Positions 6,972 to 15,618 of a DNA stretch of 64,000 nt are shown here, piece after piece; within the stretch, counting starts at the first letter, position 1; the number at the start of each line of letters is the position of its first letter. Source of the stretch: an uncultured Lachnospiraceae bacterium (GTDB lineage: Bacteria; Bacillota; Clostridia; Lachnospirales; Lachnospiraceae); the NCBI GenBank assembly GCA_947628225.1, contig CANQYY010000008.1, positions 1-64,000 of the forward strand. Reading direction: 5' to 3'. Made by a program: the position numbers and the translations under genes. The notes beneath the pieces are model-generated. The model made no database searches, was not told the DNA's origin, and was given only the letters and a program-made list of their open reading frames with translations.

Positions 6972-9167
6972 ATGATGGGATGGGAATTATGGAATCAGGT
7001 TTTGGACAGGGCTCTGGCGGCTACCTTTGTGATACTGGCTGTGCTGCTTGTGAGGGCGCTTATGAGAAGTTTTTCAAAGAAGTATGTCTATGCCCTGTGG
7101 CTGATTGTGGGCATACGGCTTTTATGTCCGGTTACGCTGTCTTCCCCTCTCAGTTTGTTTAATCTGAACTTTGGAACAGAAAGTTATTTGCCGGTTGAAA
7201 GCCATCAGGAGAAAAAGGATGCAGACATTCCGTCACAGCAGGAATCAGCCGGTGTTCCGGGAAATGAATTCAGCGAGAAGATCGCGGCAGACGAGGCGGC
7301 AGTGGATTTTATGCCGATTGAGGGTAAGTCTGGGGAAAGCCGTGAGGGGGATATTTCCATGAAAACAGATGGCTCCACGGAAAGCGATGCGTTCGCGGAA
7401 AGAAGCGGCTCTGCGGAAACCGGGAGCAGAAAGCAGAAAACCGGGATAGGCATGACGGATTGGCTGGCAGCCGTATGGCTGTCCGGTATGGGAATCCTCA
7501 TTTTGTGGAACGCCCTTCTCACAGTACGCATGAGGAAGCGGCTGACCAGTGCAGTCTTGTATCGGGACAATATTTATGAGAGCGACGCCATTCCCTCGCC
7601 GCTTGTGATGGGAGTGCTGCACCCGCGCATCTATATTCCCTTTCGCCTGACCGAGAAAGAACGGGTGTATATTTTGAAGCATGAGCAGTACCATGCTCAC
7701 AGAAAGGACCATGTGGTTAAACTGATTGCCTTTTTCATAACAGTAGTGTATTGGTTTCATCCCCTTGTGTGGGTTTCATGGTTTTGCATGGTCCGGGATA
7801 TGGAGATGAGCTGCGACGAGCATGTCCTTCTGGAAATGGGAGCTGACATCCGTCAGGACTACAGCCGGTCGCTTCTGGCATTTGCCACAAACAGGAGGCA
7901 GTATACTGCAGGGACACTTGCGTTTGGAGAAACAAATGTGAAAAAAAGGGTAAGGCATATTATGAAATTTAGAAAAAAAGGAAAATGGATGAGTGTGTTA
8001 GCTGTCGTGCTATTTGCATTGTTGGGAACCGCTTGTCTGACAGACGGGACGGAAGAAAAAAAGGCTGACGGAAGTAAACAGGAGCCGACGCAGGCAGAAG
8101 GGACGGCGCAGGCAGAAAGAACGGCACAGCCGGAAGTGACGCCGGCCGGAGAGGTTTCCAGAGAGGAGTTTCTCCATCAGTCAATCCGCGACATGATGCC
8201 GCAGGAAGTGTCAGACGTGCTGGACAAGGTAAAGTGCCGAACGGTTAAAGACGGGAAAAAAGAGGTTACCTATCTTTTTGGCAACGGGGAAAAGGGAGAG
8301 GACGATACTCTCCGTCTGGATTTTACTTACAATGGTGACAAGCTGACCCAGTATGTATCAAAAGAATATGGTTATTTGATGCTGCTTTCAACAAACATTG
8401 GGGAGGTGTGGCGCAATCCGGACAGCACGAGAAAGGACTGGGAAAAGAGGGGCAGGGAGCTTGTGCGGCAATTTGACAAGGTTCTTTTAAACAGGACTGG
8501 GAGCAGGGATGATTTATATAAAATATGTAATAGGCCGGAGCGGTATGGCGATGATGAATCCTATATGCTATTAAAAAATACTTGGAACGGTGACACCTAT
8601 GTTGTGTGTCTTGCCTATGATATGGTAGTCCAGTATGACGCAGCGACAAAGGATGCCGGGGGCAATGATCTGCAGATTGCCTACAAGGGCTTTGACGAAA
8701 ACGGGAAAAGGATGGCAGAATGGAGTTATTACAAGCCGGATAAGAGTGAGCGGAAATTGCTGGAGTCACTGCTTGTTAATCCCATGAGCCAGAGGGATGA
8801 ACCGGGATATGAGAACACGAAAAAACAGTGGAAGAAAGAGTGTAAGAAGCATAAGGATCGTGGATTTGCCCTGTATTATCAGGGAGAACACTGGGTTGCC
8901 TATGATGGCGGTTACCTTCGGGGGGAAAAGGGAGATATTCTGTACAGCCCCAAGTTGACGTCTTGGCTTGTGATAAATATGTTCAAGAAATATGTATTTT
9001 TTGAGCCGGATGTTGACGCTGTATCTGCGCATATGGAAGATGCTTCAGATGATATAAAAGAAGATGCAACACTTAATCAACAAAAGTCTAAATCCATAGA
9101 CAAAATAGATTATTCATCGACAGATTTATATTCGGAAGATGAGGAGGTATTAACAGAATATGAGTAA
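6972..9167 (+). CDS. BlaR1-type M56 membrane metalloprotease with a large non-penicillin-binding C-terminal region
   Basis: 731 aa. Residues ~10-65 give two membrane helices, and the M56 zinc motif H237-E-Q-Y-H241 lies before VVYWFHPLVWVSWF and MSCDEHVLLEMG, the usual M56 core. After a further membrane helix (SVLAVVLFALLGTAC) come ~375 outside residues. They start with a Glu/Gln/Thr-rich linker and do not show the SxxK and KTG motifs of BlaR1 sensor domains, so the signal is unlikely to be a beta-lactam bound in the classic way. Residues ~75-150 are a low-complexity insertion between helices. It follows the BlaI gene with a 2-bp gap and should cleave that repressor or a related target when stimulated. 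Confidence 0.88.
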   Translation: MMGWELWNQVLDRALAATFVILAVLLVRALMRSFSKKYVYALWLIVGIRLLCPVTLSSPLSLFNLNFGTESYLPVESHQEKKDADIPSQQESAGVPGNEFSEKIAADEAAVDFMPIEGKSGESREGDISMKTDGSTESDAFAERSGSAETGSRKQKTGIGMTDWLAAVWLSGMGILILWNALLTVRMRKRLTSAVLYRDNIYESDAIPSPLVMGVLHPRIYIPFRLTEKERVYILKHEQYHAHRKDHVVKLIAFFITVVYWFHPLVWVSWFCMVRDMEMSCDEHVLLEMGADIRQDYSRSLLAFATNRRQYTAGTLAFGETNVKKRVRHIMKFRKKGKWMSVLAVVLFALLGTACLTDGTEEKKADGSKQEPTQAEGTAQAERTAQPEVTPAGEVSREEFLHQSIRDMMPQEVSDVLDKVKCRTVKDGKKEVTYLFGNGEKGEDDTLRLDFTYNGDKLTQYVSKEYGYLMLLSTNIGEVWRNPDSTRKDWEKRGRELVRQFDKVLLNRTGSRDDLYKICNRPERYGDDESYMLLKNTWNGDTYVVCLAYDMVVQYDAATKDAGGNDLQIAYKGFDENGKRMAEWSYYKPDKSERKLLESLLVNPMSQRDEPGYENTKKQWKKECKKHKDRGFALYYQGEHWVAYDGGYLRGEKGDILYSPKLTSWLVINMFKKYVFFEPDVDAVSAHMEDASDDIKEDATLNQQKSKSIDKIDYSSTDLYSEDEEVLTEYE

Positions 9168-9268
9168 GGAAAAATTGTAAAGCAGTATGCGGACAAATGC
9201 CTTTGAAATATAACCCATTGCGGACGGGCGGCATCGGATGGGATATTCTTTTTTGTTTGCCATGATAA

Positions 9269-9314
9269 AAGGTCTTCTATGATAAATAGATTTTATCATA
9301 GAAGACCTTATTTT
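9269..9314. terminator. Bidirectional terminator between the M56 gene and the recombinase
   Basis: An 18-bp perfect stem (9269-9286 with 9292-9309, loop TAGAT) has an A-run on its left and a T-run on its right. It can end both the rightward M56 transcript and the leftward recombinase transcript. Confidence 0.88.
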
Positions 9315-9376
9315 TGTATGGTTATATGAATTTACAGAGATTTTCCAAACTCTGGCGGAGCTTATGATTAATAGAA

Positions 9377-9423
9377 ACAGCAATCTAAGCAAATAAGAAA
9401 GAAAATTGTGTTTAGATTGCTGT
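9377..9423. repeat. 12-bp inverted repeat at the 3' end of the recombinase gene
   Basis: ACAGCAATCTAA (9377-9388) and its exact complement (9412-9423) are separated by 23 bp. There is no T-run, so it is not a typical terminator. It could be a remnant attachment or binding site of the recombinase, but nothing here proves that. Confidence 0.5.
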
Positions 9424-9429
9424 CTGTTA

Positions 9430-10353
9430 TTAAAAGATATTAAAATCCTTGCGAGGATGTTTTGTATTGAGGATGTCCCGCTGCTTGGAAACCGCAACAT
9501 GAGTATAAATCTCTGTGATATTGATAGAGCTATGTCCGAGCATTTCCTGTATGTAGCGAATATCAACATCTGCTTCCAGAAGGCAAGTTGCAAAAGTGTG
9601 GCGAAACATATGGGGCGTAATGTGCAGCTTAATATCAGCAAGCCTTGTGTATTTGGTTATCATCCTTCGTACGCTTTGATCCGATAACGGTTTCCCGGAC
9701 TGATTGGCAAAGAAATTATGGCAGTTTTTTATTTCATTGGAAAATTTTGTCTTATAATTTTCCAGCGCAGCAATGACGTCATTGCTGGCGATTTGAAGAC
9801 GCCGTTCTTTAGAGCCCTTACCATATATAAGGATAGTGCCATCCTGAAGATTCACATCGCTTGAACTTAGCGAGCAAAGTTCAGAAATACGCATGCCGGT
9901 TGCAAATAATAGCTCGCAGACTGCGGCATCCCGGACAGCATTTTTTCGCTGATATACTGTTTTAGCATTTCTTTGCTGGTCGTATATTGCTTTAAAAAGG
10001 CATTCCATTGTCTGTAAGGGGATAATCTTGGGCAAAATAATGGGCTCCCTGAATTTTATATGAATCTTACCGAAAGGGTTTTGATTAATCAATTCTTTAT
10101 ATTCGTAGTAATGAAAAAGCGCTTTGAGGGATGCAATTTTGCGTTTAACGGTTTTTGGCTGGTAAGTCTGGTGAAGATGGCAGATATATGCCTCCAGTAT
10201 ATCCGGAGTGATTTCTGCTAATTGCGTTTCTGAAATGTAGTCTGCAAATTGATTTAAATCAATTCGATAAGCTTTTATGCTTTTCCTGTCTAAGCGTTTC
10301 TGTAAGGCGCAATAATCTAAATAGTTTTTCATTTGTAGTTTGATATTATTCAT
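9430..10353 (-). CDS. Tyrosine recombinase (XerC/D-like integrase)
   Basis: 307 aa from the ATG at 10353, chosen because AAAGGAG lies 7 bases upstream; an in-frame ATG ten codons earlier lacks a site. An N-terminal SAM-like core-binding domain (~residues 5-90) precedes the catalytic domain with all expected residues: Arg in GMRISEL, Lys in GKGSKER, H-x-x-R in HMFRHTF, His in LGHSS and the nucleophile Tyr in TEIYTHV. The gene reads away from the 32-bp inverted repeat that begins 158 bp upstream of its start codon, the usual arrangement for a dedicated DNA invertase. A Xer-like role in another element is the alternative. An extended TATAAT (10388-10383, minus strand) fits as its -10. Confidence 0.9.
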   Translation of the reverse strand: MNNIKLQMKNYLDYCALQKRLDRKSIKAYRIDLNQFADYISETQLAEITPDILEAYICHLHQTYQPKTVKRKIASLKALFHYYEYKELINQNPFGKIHIKFREPIILPKIIPLQTMECLFKAIYDQQRNAKTVYQRKNAVRDAAVCELLFATGMRISELCSLSSSDVNLQDGTILIYGKGSKERRLQIASNDVIAALENYKTKFSNEIKNCHNFFANQSGKPLSDQSVRRMITKYTRLADIKLHITPHMFRHTFATCLLEADVDIRYIQEMLGHSSINITEIYTHVAVSKQRDILNTKHPRKDFNIF

Positions 10354-10474
10354 AACTGTTCTCCTTTGTTTTATAATAATCATATTATAGCTTTTTTTAC
10401 AGGAAACGGGGGCGGTAAAGAGGATAAGTTGATTCCTAATGGTAAAAAAAAACTAAAAAATATGAAAAAAAAGG

Positions 10475-10503
10475 ATGACTTTTCTAGAAAAATGTGGTAA
10501 TAT
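10475..10503 (+). promoter_or_regulatory. Promoter-like sequence facing into the invertible segment from the left
   Basis: ATGACT (10475-10480), 17 bp, TAATAT (10498-10503), ending 7 bp before the left inverted repeat, so transcription would start at or in the repeat. The rest of 10354-10679 holds the recombinase leader, the repeat and a 137-bp leader of the glycosyltransferase, with no further gene. Confidence 0.45.
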
Positions 10504-10510
10504 GATAGAA

Positions 10511-10542
10511 ATGGTGGATAACTTTTTATTATCGGTTGGTTT
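10511..10542 (+). repeat. Left arm of a perfect 32-bp inverted repeat
   Basis: The 32 bases starting ATGGTGGATAAC and ending GGTTGGTTT recur exactly in inverse orientation at 15205-15236. Just inside both arms the 9-mer AATATTACT also recurs, offset by 3 bases. Confidence 0.95.
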
Positions 10543-10679
10543 AATATTACTACCGAATATTATCTTAGTAAAATTATGGGACATCAACTTAAGCTTCGGT
10601 TTGTCCAGCACTAGTTATTGGGTAGCAGAGTTGCAAGAAAATTAATTTTTTAAGAAAATGAATACTAGGAGAGATTATC

Positions 10680-11816
10680 ATGGTAACAAGAGAGAATATT
10701 GCAATTATTATTCCATTTCATAAAAATATAGAAATGCTGAGATTAAGCCTCCACACTTTAGAAACCACATTGTGTGGAAATAAGCCACAAATTATTATAA
10801 TAGCAAATAACTATAATAGTGATGAGTTAAAATTCTTTGAAGAAGATTTTTATGACTATGATATTTATAAAATAAGTGAAAACTTGTTTTGGCCAGGAGC
10901 TGTTAATTATGGAGCCAAATGCACAGACAAGAGATATTTGCTTTTTTGCGACCCAGATTTGTTTTATACAGATAGTTGGATGGATAACTTGATAAAATGC
11001 TTTAATCATCATGAAAATGCAGGTGTAATAAGTGCAAAAATTATTAATCCGCTTAATAACAGGATCATGGATTTTGGAATGGGTTATAACCATTTTAATA
11101 CCATTCACATAGGTAAAAATCTTCCTTATAATCACCCGTCAACTCTGGCAGATAGGAGAGTACAAGCTGCCTGTGGAGCTGTTTTTCTCACTTCTCATGA
11201 TTTATTTGACAGGGTAAATGGCATAGATACCATGATGCCTTATATATATTGTGATAATGATTATTCAGTGAAAATTGCAAACTTAGGCTATGAAACCTGG
11301 GTCGCTGGAAAATCCATAGTATATCACAAAGGTAATACAGATAAAAATAACTCTAAATATGAAAAATTTAAATATCTACGTGAAGATTCAAAGGCAGCTT
11401 TTTATGCAAAAAATCAAGCAAAAATCAAAATTGATATTTTTGATTGCTTTATGTATATATATAATTGGATTAAAAGTACTGGTTTTCATTTCCAATATGG
11501 ATATTATTTATATAATTTTTGCACATTACTGGATTCCGAAGAATATATTCGGCTTTTTCCTTCGTTAGGAATGAATATTATTAATCAGGAAAATATTACA
11601 CTTGCACAAAGAGACTTAGATCAAATTAACCTTTGTGATTATATTCCTACCAAAATGATATATTCTAATATGCCTTTTATTTATTTTGTAGATAATTTTA
11701 CTTCATTACAAAATAATGACCTTTATTTTCGGTTACGTGATATTTCGAAAGATATTGCGGTTGACAGACAGTGCAATATCATTTTTGTTTCTGACATTAA
11801 AACAAAACTTATATAA
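10680..11816 (+). CDS. Family 2 glycosyltransferase (GT-A fold)
   Basis: 378 aa. The GT2 nucleotide-sugar fold is clear: IAIIIPFHKNIEMLRLSLHTL, then SENLFWPGAVNYG, the metal-binding D91-P-D93 (LLFCDPDLFYT) and later CGAVFLTSHDLFDRVNGID with a YIYCDNDYS acidic motif. The C-terminal third is helical without membrane spans, so it is probably a cytosolic or peripheral enzyme adding a sugar to a surface polymer or protein. The start is supported by AGGAGA 7 bases upstream. It converges on the STAND gene, with an 8-bp gap between stops. Donor and acceptor are unknown. Confidence 0.8.
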   Translation: MVTRENIAIIIPFHKNIEMLRLSLHTLETTLCGNKPQIIIIANNYNSDELKFFEEDFYDYDIYKISENLFWPGAVNYGAKCTDKRYLLFCDPDLFYTDSWMDNLIKCFNHHENAGVISAKIINPLNNRIMDFGMGYNHFNTIHIGKNLPYNHPSTLADRRVQAACGAVFLTSHDLFDRVNGIDTMMPYIYCDNDYSVKIANLGYETWVAGKSIVYHKGNTDKNNSKYEKFKYLREDSKAAFYAKNQAKIKIDIFDCFMYIYNWIKSTGFHFQYGYYLYNFCTLLDSEEYIRLFPSLGMNIINQENITLAQRDLDQINLCDYIPTKMIYSNMPFIYFVDNFTSLQNNDLYFRLRDISKDIAVDRQCNIIFVSDIKTKLI

Positions 11817-11824
11817 CTACTTAG

Positions 11825-14800
11825 CTATATACATGGTAAATTAAACAGTCCATCTATTGTATGGATTTGAGAATATAAATTAGTTTTTGGCTTTGTAGCA
11901 ATAGAACAAATGGTAGTTTTGTTTTCCAGTAATTGACGTTTTAGAGAATTCTTTTTCATTTCATAATTACTGGCTTCTACCAGTTGTATTGCCTCATTGT
12001 TTAATATATTTGCTTCTTCTCTTTTTCCAGTATAAAACATATAAATAGCTCTTAATTGTAAATAATAAAACTTCTTATTTGACTCTAATAATTCTGAATA
12101 AAAATGAGCACGTTCCAACGCTTTCTCAATTTCAAGTGCGTTTTCATCTTTATAATCTAGCAAATATGTTTCTACCAAAGCGTAATAAAACCACCATTTG
12201 AAAAAAGTTTGTTGATAAGCATATGGACTAAAATTAATTTGTTCTAGTCCCATCTTTGCAGTTTGAACAGCTTTTTCAGTTTTTCCTTTTAACAAAGCAA
12301 GTTGGACTTTTTTCCTTAGATAATTTAATTCTTTGGGCTCTGCCCCTCCTTTTTCATATATTTTACAGGCTTTTTCCCAATAAAATACTGTATAGGTATG
12401 TCTTTTGTCAGACATAGGGAGGTCATAGTATAAATAGCCTCTGTCCGAATAATTAACATATTGCATTTCAATATATGGAATAGCATCTGCAATTTCATCG
12501 GATAAATCTAAATATTTCATGATTTTCTCATTTTCTAAAGGTAGTAATACCTGATGTCGGCAATAAACATGTAGCCTATTATAAATCTCTGAAAGAAGTT
12601 TTTTTTGTTCTAAAGTATACACATTTTTATCTTCATTTCCAAAAACTTTGTCTTTGTAATCTTTGATTAACTGTATGGCCTCTTGATAGTTTCCCATTGA
12701 ATCATATGCTTCGCTAATATAGAGCAATAATTTCCCATATTCTATATAACGGCAAACTTCCTGAATATTTCGCAACTTAAACAGAAGAGTATCTACACAT
12801 CTTTTCATAACAATATTTCCTAAAATATCATGAATGAAAATTATAATTTGATAAATATTATTTATCCAAGAAATTTTATCCTCATGATAATTATAGTTAA
12901 AACTAGCAACATACTTTTCAAAAACTAGCAAATAAAATTCGTAAGCAAGTTTACTATCAATATGAATCGCAAGAATCTCTGATAACTGTAAATTTGACAA
13001 GCAGAAATCCTGTTTTTTGGTATAAAGCATCCCCAAATAATACCGAATATCATTATTTCTCAAAACAAGATTATGCTGATTTTCATAATCAATAATTTTT
13101 TTCAAAAAAGGATGATGCATTTTTGAAAAAAATTTTTCTATTAAGTCATGACGAAATTTTATAGTTATTGTGTTGAAAGTGTCTTCAGATATAATAAATC
13201 CTATTCTTTCTAATTCTTTAACAATATCCCAAGATATGTTAAGAGCATCAATTTCTTTTTTTTCTAATTCTTTATACAAATGAATTGCCGAAAAAAGAAT
13301 TGTTGCTTTTTCAAAGTCTGATTTACTGTGTCTTTTATAATATTCCCAACGAGCCTCCAATATATCATAAATAGTAGTTGGAATATTTCTGATTAGGCTT
13401 TTCAGCAGAAATACATTCTTAATTGTATAATGATTTTCTGATTGTTCTAATACCTGTTTATCTTGTAACCAATATATCATTTGCTCTAAATAAAAAGGAT
13501 TTTTGTTTAAATTTTCCGCAATATTACTTATTTCTGCTTCTTGAAATATATCCCCAATTGAAAAAGCTTCCTGTAAAAATTCAAAGCATTCCTTAGAATT
13601 TTCAAAACCAGTAATATGTTTAGTAAAGGATACAGCATGGTTTGATGTATAGTTTCCTAAAAATACATCAGCGGTAGAATTTCGTGTTATGTAATCTAGA
13701 TTAAAAACAAACAAAAATTTTGTTCTACATGGATTTATATTGATTAGCTGATTACATATAGCATCCATCAAGTCAAGGATGTTATCATTAAAAAACTGAA
13801 CATTATCAATTGCAATTACAAATTTGTTTTTCGCAAGTTTCAGTACAATTAAATTTAGATATTGATCTAGCCAATTTCTCATATCGGCATCACTGTCTAT
13901 GTTAAATATATCTGCTAACATATGATATTCAGGCTGTTCAAAAAAGGATGAATCATCATTTATGTTGAATGTTAGTGTTTTAAAAATTTGTTCTAACGTA
14001 TCTAATGATATATCATATATGGCAATCAATAATTTTTGAATAAAGTCTTGTACAGAGATTGCTTTTTTTGCATTATTCATACTAAAAAAATTAATAATTT
14101 CATACCCACTAATTTTAGAAGCATTTAGACATTCTTCATATAATTTGGACTTACCTGTTCCACTATTGCCATAGAACACCCCTATCTTCAATCTATTGCT
14201 CTCAAATAATACTTTTTGCTTATAGCCCTTAAGGCATTGTTCGTAACTTTTACCAATCAAACGTCTGCAATTTTTATTCATTATTTCTAAGGCTTTAAAT
14301 TCCACATTTTTAGGAAGACTTAACTGTTTACCATTGATATAAGGATGGGGAACTGTACAATTTTCTTTTATAGGTATAAGCCATAGACGAATGTTTTTCC
14401 CCTCATATGGGGCTAGAGTCATTGCCAACTTGGACTTAATAATATGTTCTGGATAAACTTCAAACTGAGCCTTAATTTGTTGTATTTGTTTGAATTCTAA
14501 AGAAATTGTATTCCGGTTGCTTTCTTTATTGATAATGCAAATATTCATTTCAAACATTTTAAAAAGAGTCAAATGTCTTAACTCATATCCGTCTAATGTG
14601 GAACTCACATCCAAAGGATTTCCAAATAACAGACACCTTGTTTCATAACTGCTATTTGATTGCGAAAGGCGTGTTTCTTTATAAGAAAATTTAGGGAAAT
14701 AATGCTCTCCTATATAGTCCCAGTATTGAAATATCTTTCTTTCAAGTACAACATCATCATAGAAATATATTATCTTTCCTCTTTTTTCAGCATTAATAAG

Positions 14801-15130
14801 TAGTTTTGCCTTTGTATTTACATTGATTGGTGAATAACTATAAAAAAGTACCGTGTCGATTTCAGATAATTCAGCCATAATTAATGTAGAGGCCAAAACC
14901 TTTAAGCCTACATTGGAAGCATAGTTTTTACACTCAGCCCAAAAATTTTTCTGCTTGGAATAGCAAAAAAAATCTTTACTTCCATCCCATGACTGTTTTG
15001 TATTTTGAAATGCCGCTTTCCCGTATTCGGCAGTTAGTAAATCTTGGACAAGGTTTTCAAAACAGATTCCTTTGTTATCAATTCCGTTAGTATTAATTTT
15101 CCCCCAATATTCGGGTGTCAAATATTCCAT
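11825..15130 (-). CDS. Mrr-like nuclease / STAND NTPase / TPR-like protein, candidate Avs4-type antiviral ATPase
   Basis: 1101 aa from the ATG at 15130 (AGGAG 8 bases upstream; a GTG one codon earlier is possible). Residues ~10-150 form a restriction-like domain: E25 in CFENLVQDLL, D53 in WDGSKDF and E66-C-K68 in WAECKNYASNVG, typical of Mrr-type nucleases. Residues ~320-328 are a Walker A (GNSGTGKS), with a Walker B near 440 (FVIAIDNVQFF), inside a STAND-like ATPase. From ~650 to the end the protein is a long run of TPR-like helices, the usual sensor of STAND proteins. This order matches antiviral STAND (Avs4-like) proteins, which degrade DNA after sensing a phage protein. The match is by architecture, not by similarity search. 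It sits inside the inverted repeats, reading inward from the right arm. Confidence 0.65.
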   Translation of the reverse strand: MEYLTPEYWGKINTNGIDNKGICFENLVQDLLTAEYGKAAFQNTKQSWDGSKDFFCYSKQKNFWAECKNYASNVGLKVLASTLIMAELSEIDTVLFYSYSPINVNTKAKLLINAEKRGKIIYFYDDVVLERKIFQYWDYIGEHYFPKFSYKETRLSQSNSSYETRCLLFGNPLDVSSTLDGYELRHLTLFKMFEMNICIINKESNRNTISLEFKQIQQIKAQFEVYPEHIIKSKLAMTLAPYEGKNIRLWLIPIKENCTVPHPYINGKQLSLPKNVEFKALEIMNKNCRRLIGKSYEQCLKGYKQKVLFESNRLKIGVFYGNSGTGKSKLYEECLNASKISGYEIINFFSMNNAKKAISVQDFIQKLLIAIYDISLDTLEQIFKTLTFNINDDSSFFEQPEYHMLADIFNIDSDADMRNWLDQYLNLIVLKLAKNKFVIAIDNVQFFNDNILDLMDAICNQLININPCRTKFLFVFNLDYITRNSTADVFLGNYTSNHAVSFTKHITGFENSKECFEFLQEAFSIGDIFQEAEISNIAENLNKNPFYLEQMIYWLQDKQVLEQSENHYTIKNVFLLKSLIRNIPTTIYDILEARWEYYKRHSKSDFEKATILFSAIHLYKELEKKEIDALNISWDIVKELERIGFIISEDTFNTITIKFRHDLIEKFFSKMHHPFLKKIIDYENQHNLVLRNNDIRYYLGMLYTKKQDFCLSNLQLSEILAIHIDSKLAYEFYLLVFEKYVASFNYNYHEDKISWINNIYQIIIFIHDILGNIVMKRCVDTLLFKLRNIQEVCRYIEYGKLLLYISEAYDSMGNYQEAIQLIKDYKDKVFGNEDKNVYTLEQKKLLSEIYNRLHVYCRHQVLLPLENEKIMKYLDLSDEIADAIPYIEMQYVNYSDRGYLYYDLPMSDKRHTYTVFYWEKACKIYEKGGAEPKELNYLRKKVQLALLKGKTEKAVQTAKMGLEQINFSPYAYQQTFFKWWFYYALVETYLLDYKDENALEIEKALERAHFYSELLESNKKFYYLQLRAIYMFYTGKREEANILNNEAIQLVEASNYEMKKNSLKRQLLENKTTICSIATKPKTNLYSQIHTIDGLFNLPCI

Positions 15131-15204
15131 CACAATTTCTCCTGACTTTAATTGGAAATTATAAGATTATTTAAAATTATCAAATACCATACAGTAATAT
15201 TAAA

Positions 15205-15236
15205 AAACCAACCGATAATAAAAAGTTATCCACCAT
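15205..15236 (-). repeat. Right arm of the perfect 32-bp inverted repeat
   Basis: Exact reverse complement of 10511-10542. The 15131-15618 gap otherwise holds the leader of the STAND gene (with its own TATAAT-like box), promoter-like boxes pointing both ways and the promoter of the restriction-modification operon; I see no credible gene there. Confidence 0.95.
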
Positions 15237-15244
15237 CTTTGTAA

Positions 15245-15250
15245 ATTATA
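15245..15250 (-). promoter_or_regulatory. TATAAT box facing into the invertible segment from the right
   Basis: A consensus -10 on the minus strand lies 8 bp outside the right repeat, mirroring the box outside the left repeat. No good -35 is seen at 17 bp (TTTTAG), so strength is doubtful. Confidence 0.35.
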
Positions 15251-15533
15251 TAGCAGTAAAGTGATACCTAAAAAATTAATCTTTTGAGCTGTATGAATTG
15301 TTCCAGTTAATTTTTTGCAATCTGGAAAGTAATATATAGAATTTTGAGAGTTAAAGAATAAAGTTTTATATGCAGCAAGTAAAATATATTGCAACTTGAA
15401 AAATGTGTCGGTGATTGGAAAATAGTTCAATAAACATAAAAGTATGTCCCTACAAACAAAATGGATAATAATTGCATATATAAGTTGTAGTATATTAGCA
15501 TCCAATTTGCTGAACATATTTTCGAAAAAACTA

Positions 15534-15561
15534 TTGAAAACACCTTATAATATGATATAAT
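15534..15561 (+). promoter_or_regulatory. Promoter of the type IIS restriction-modification operon
   Basis: TTGAAA (15534-15539), 16 bp, TATAAT (15556-15561), 57 bp before the methylase ATG. Confidence 0.7.
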
Positions 15562-15618
15562 ATTAAGAAAAGTGTCCAATTACTTGGGAGAAATGTTGCA
15601 TAGAACGGAGATGTGGAG

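Larger units (their letters stand above)
10511..15236. mobile_element. Putative invertible DNA segment (4.73 kb) with glycosyltransferase and antiviral-type STAND gene
   Basis: The segment is bounded by the 32-bp perfect inverted repeats and flanked on the left by a tyrosine recombinase gene. It contains two convergent genes separated by only 8 bp, so each gene's 5' end sits near one repeat. Inversion would exchange which gene faces which flank. No transposase lies inside, which argues against a simple transposon. The DNA inside is AT-richer than the flanking chromosome. Inversion itself is inferred. Confidence 0.65.

Noticed and set aside
7205..8769. Several long antisense frames opposite the M56 gene.
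   Set aside because: Codon-shadow frames of a clearly coding plus-strand gene; no start signals or recognisable domains.
10511..15236. Reading the 32-bp repeats as terminal inverted repeats of a transposon.
   Set aside because: No transposase lies inside, the only recombinase is a tyrosine type just outside, and no target-site duplication is seen beside the arms.
15200..15517. A 105-codon minus-strand frame across the right inverted repeat.
   Set aside because: No ribosome site, AT-driven hydrophobic composition, and it runs through the recombination site and promoter boxes; treated as non-coding.
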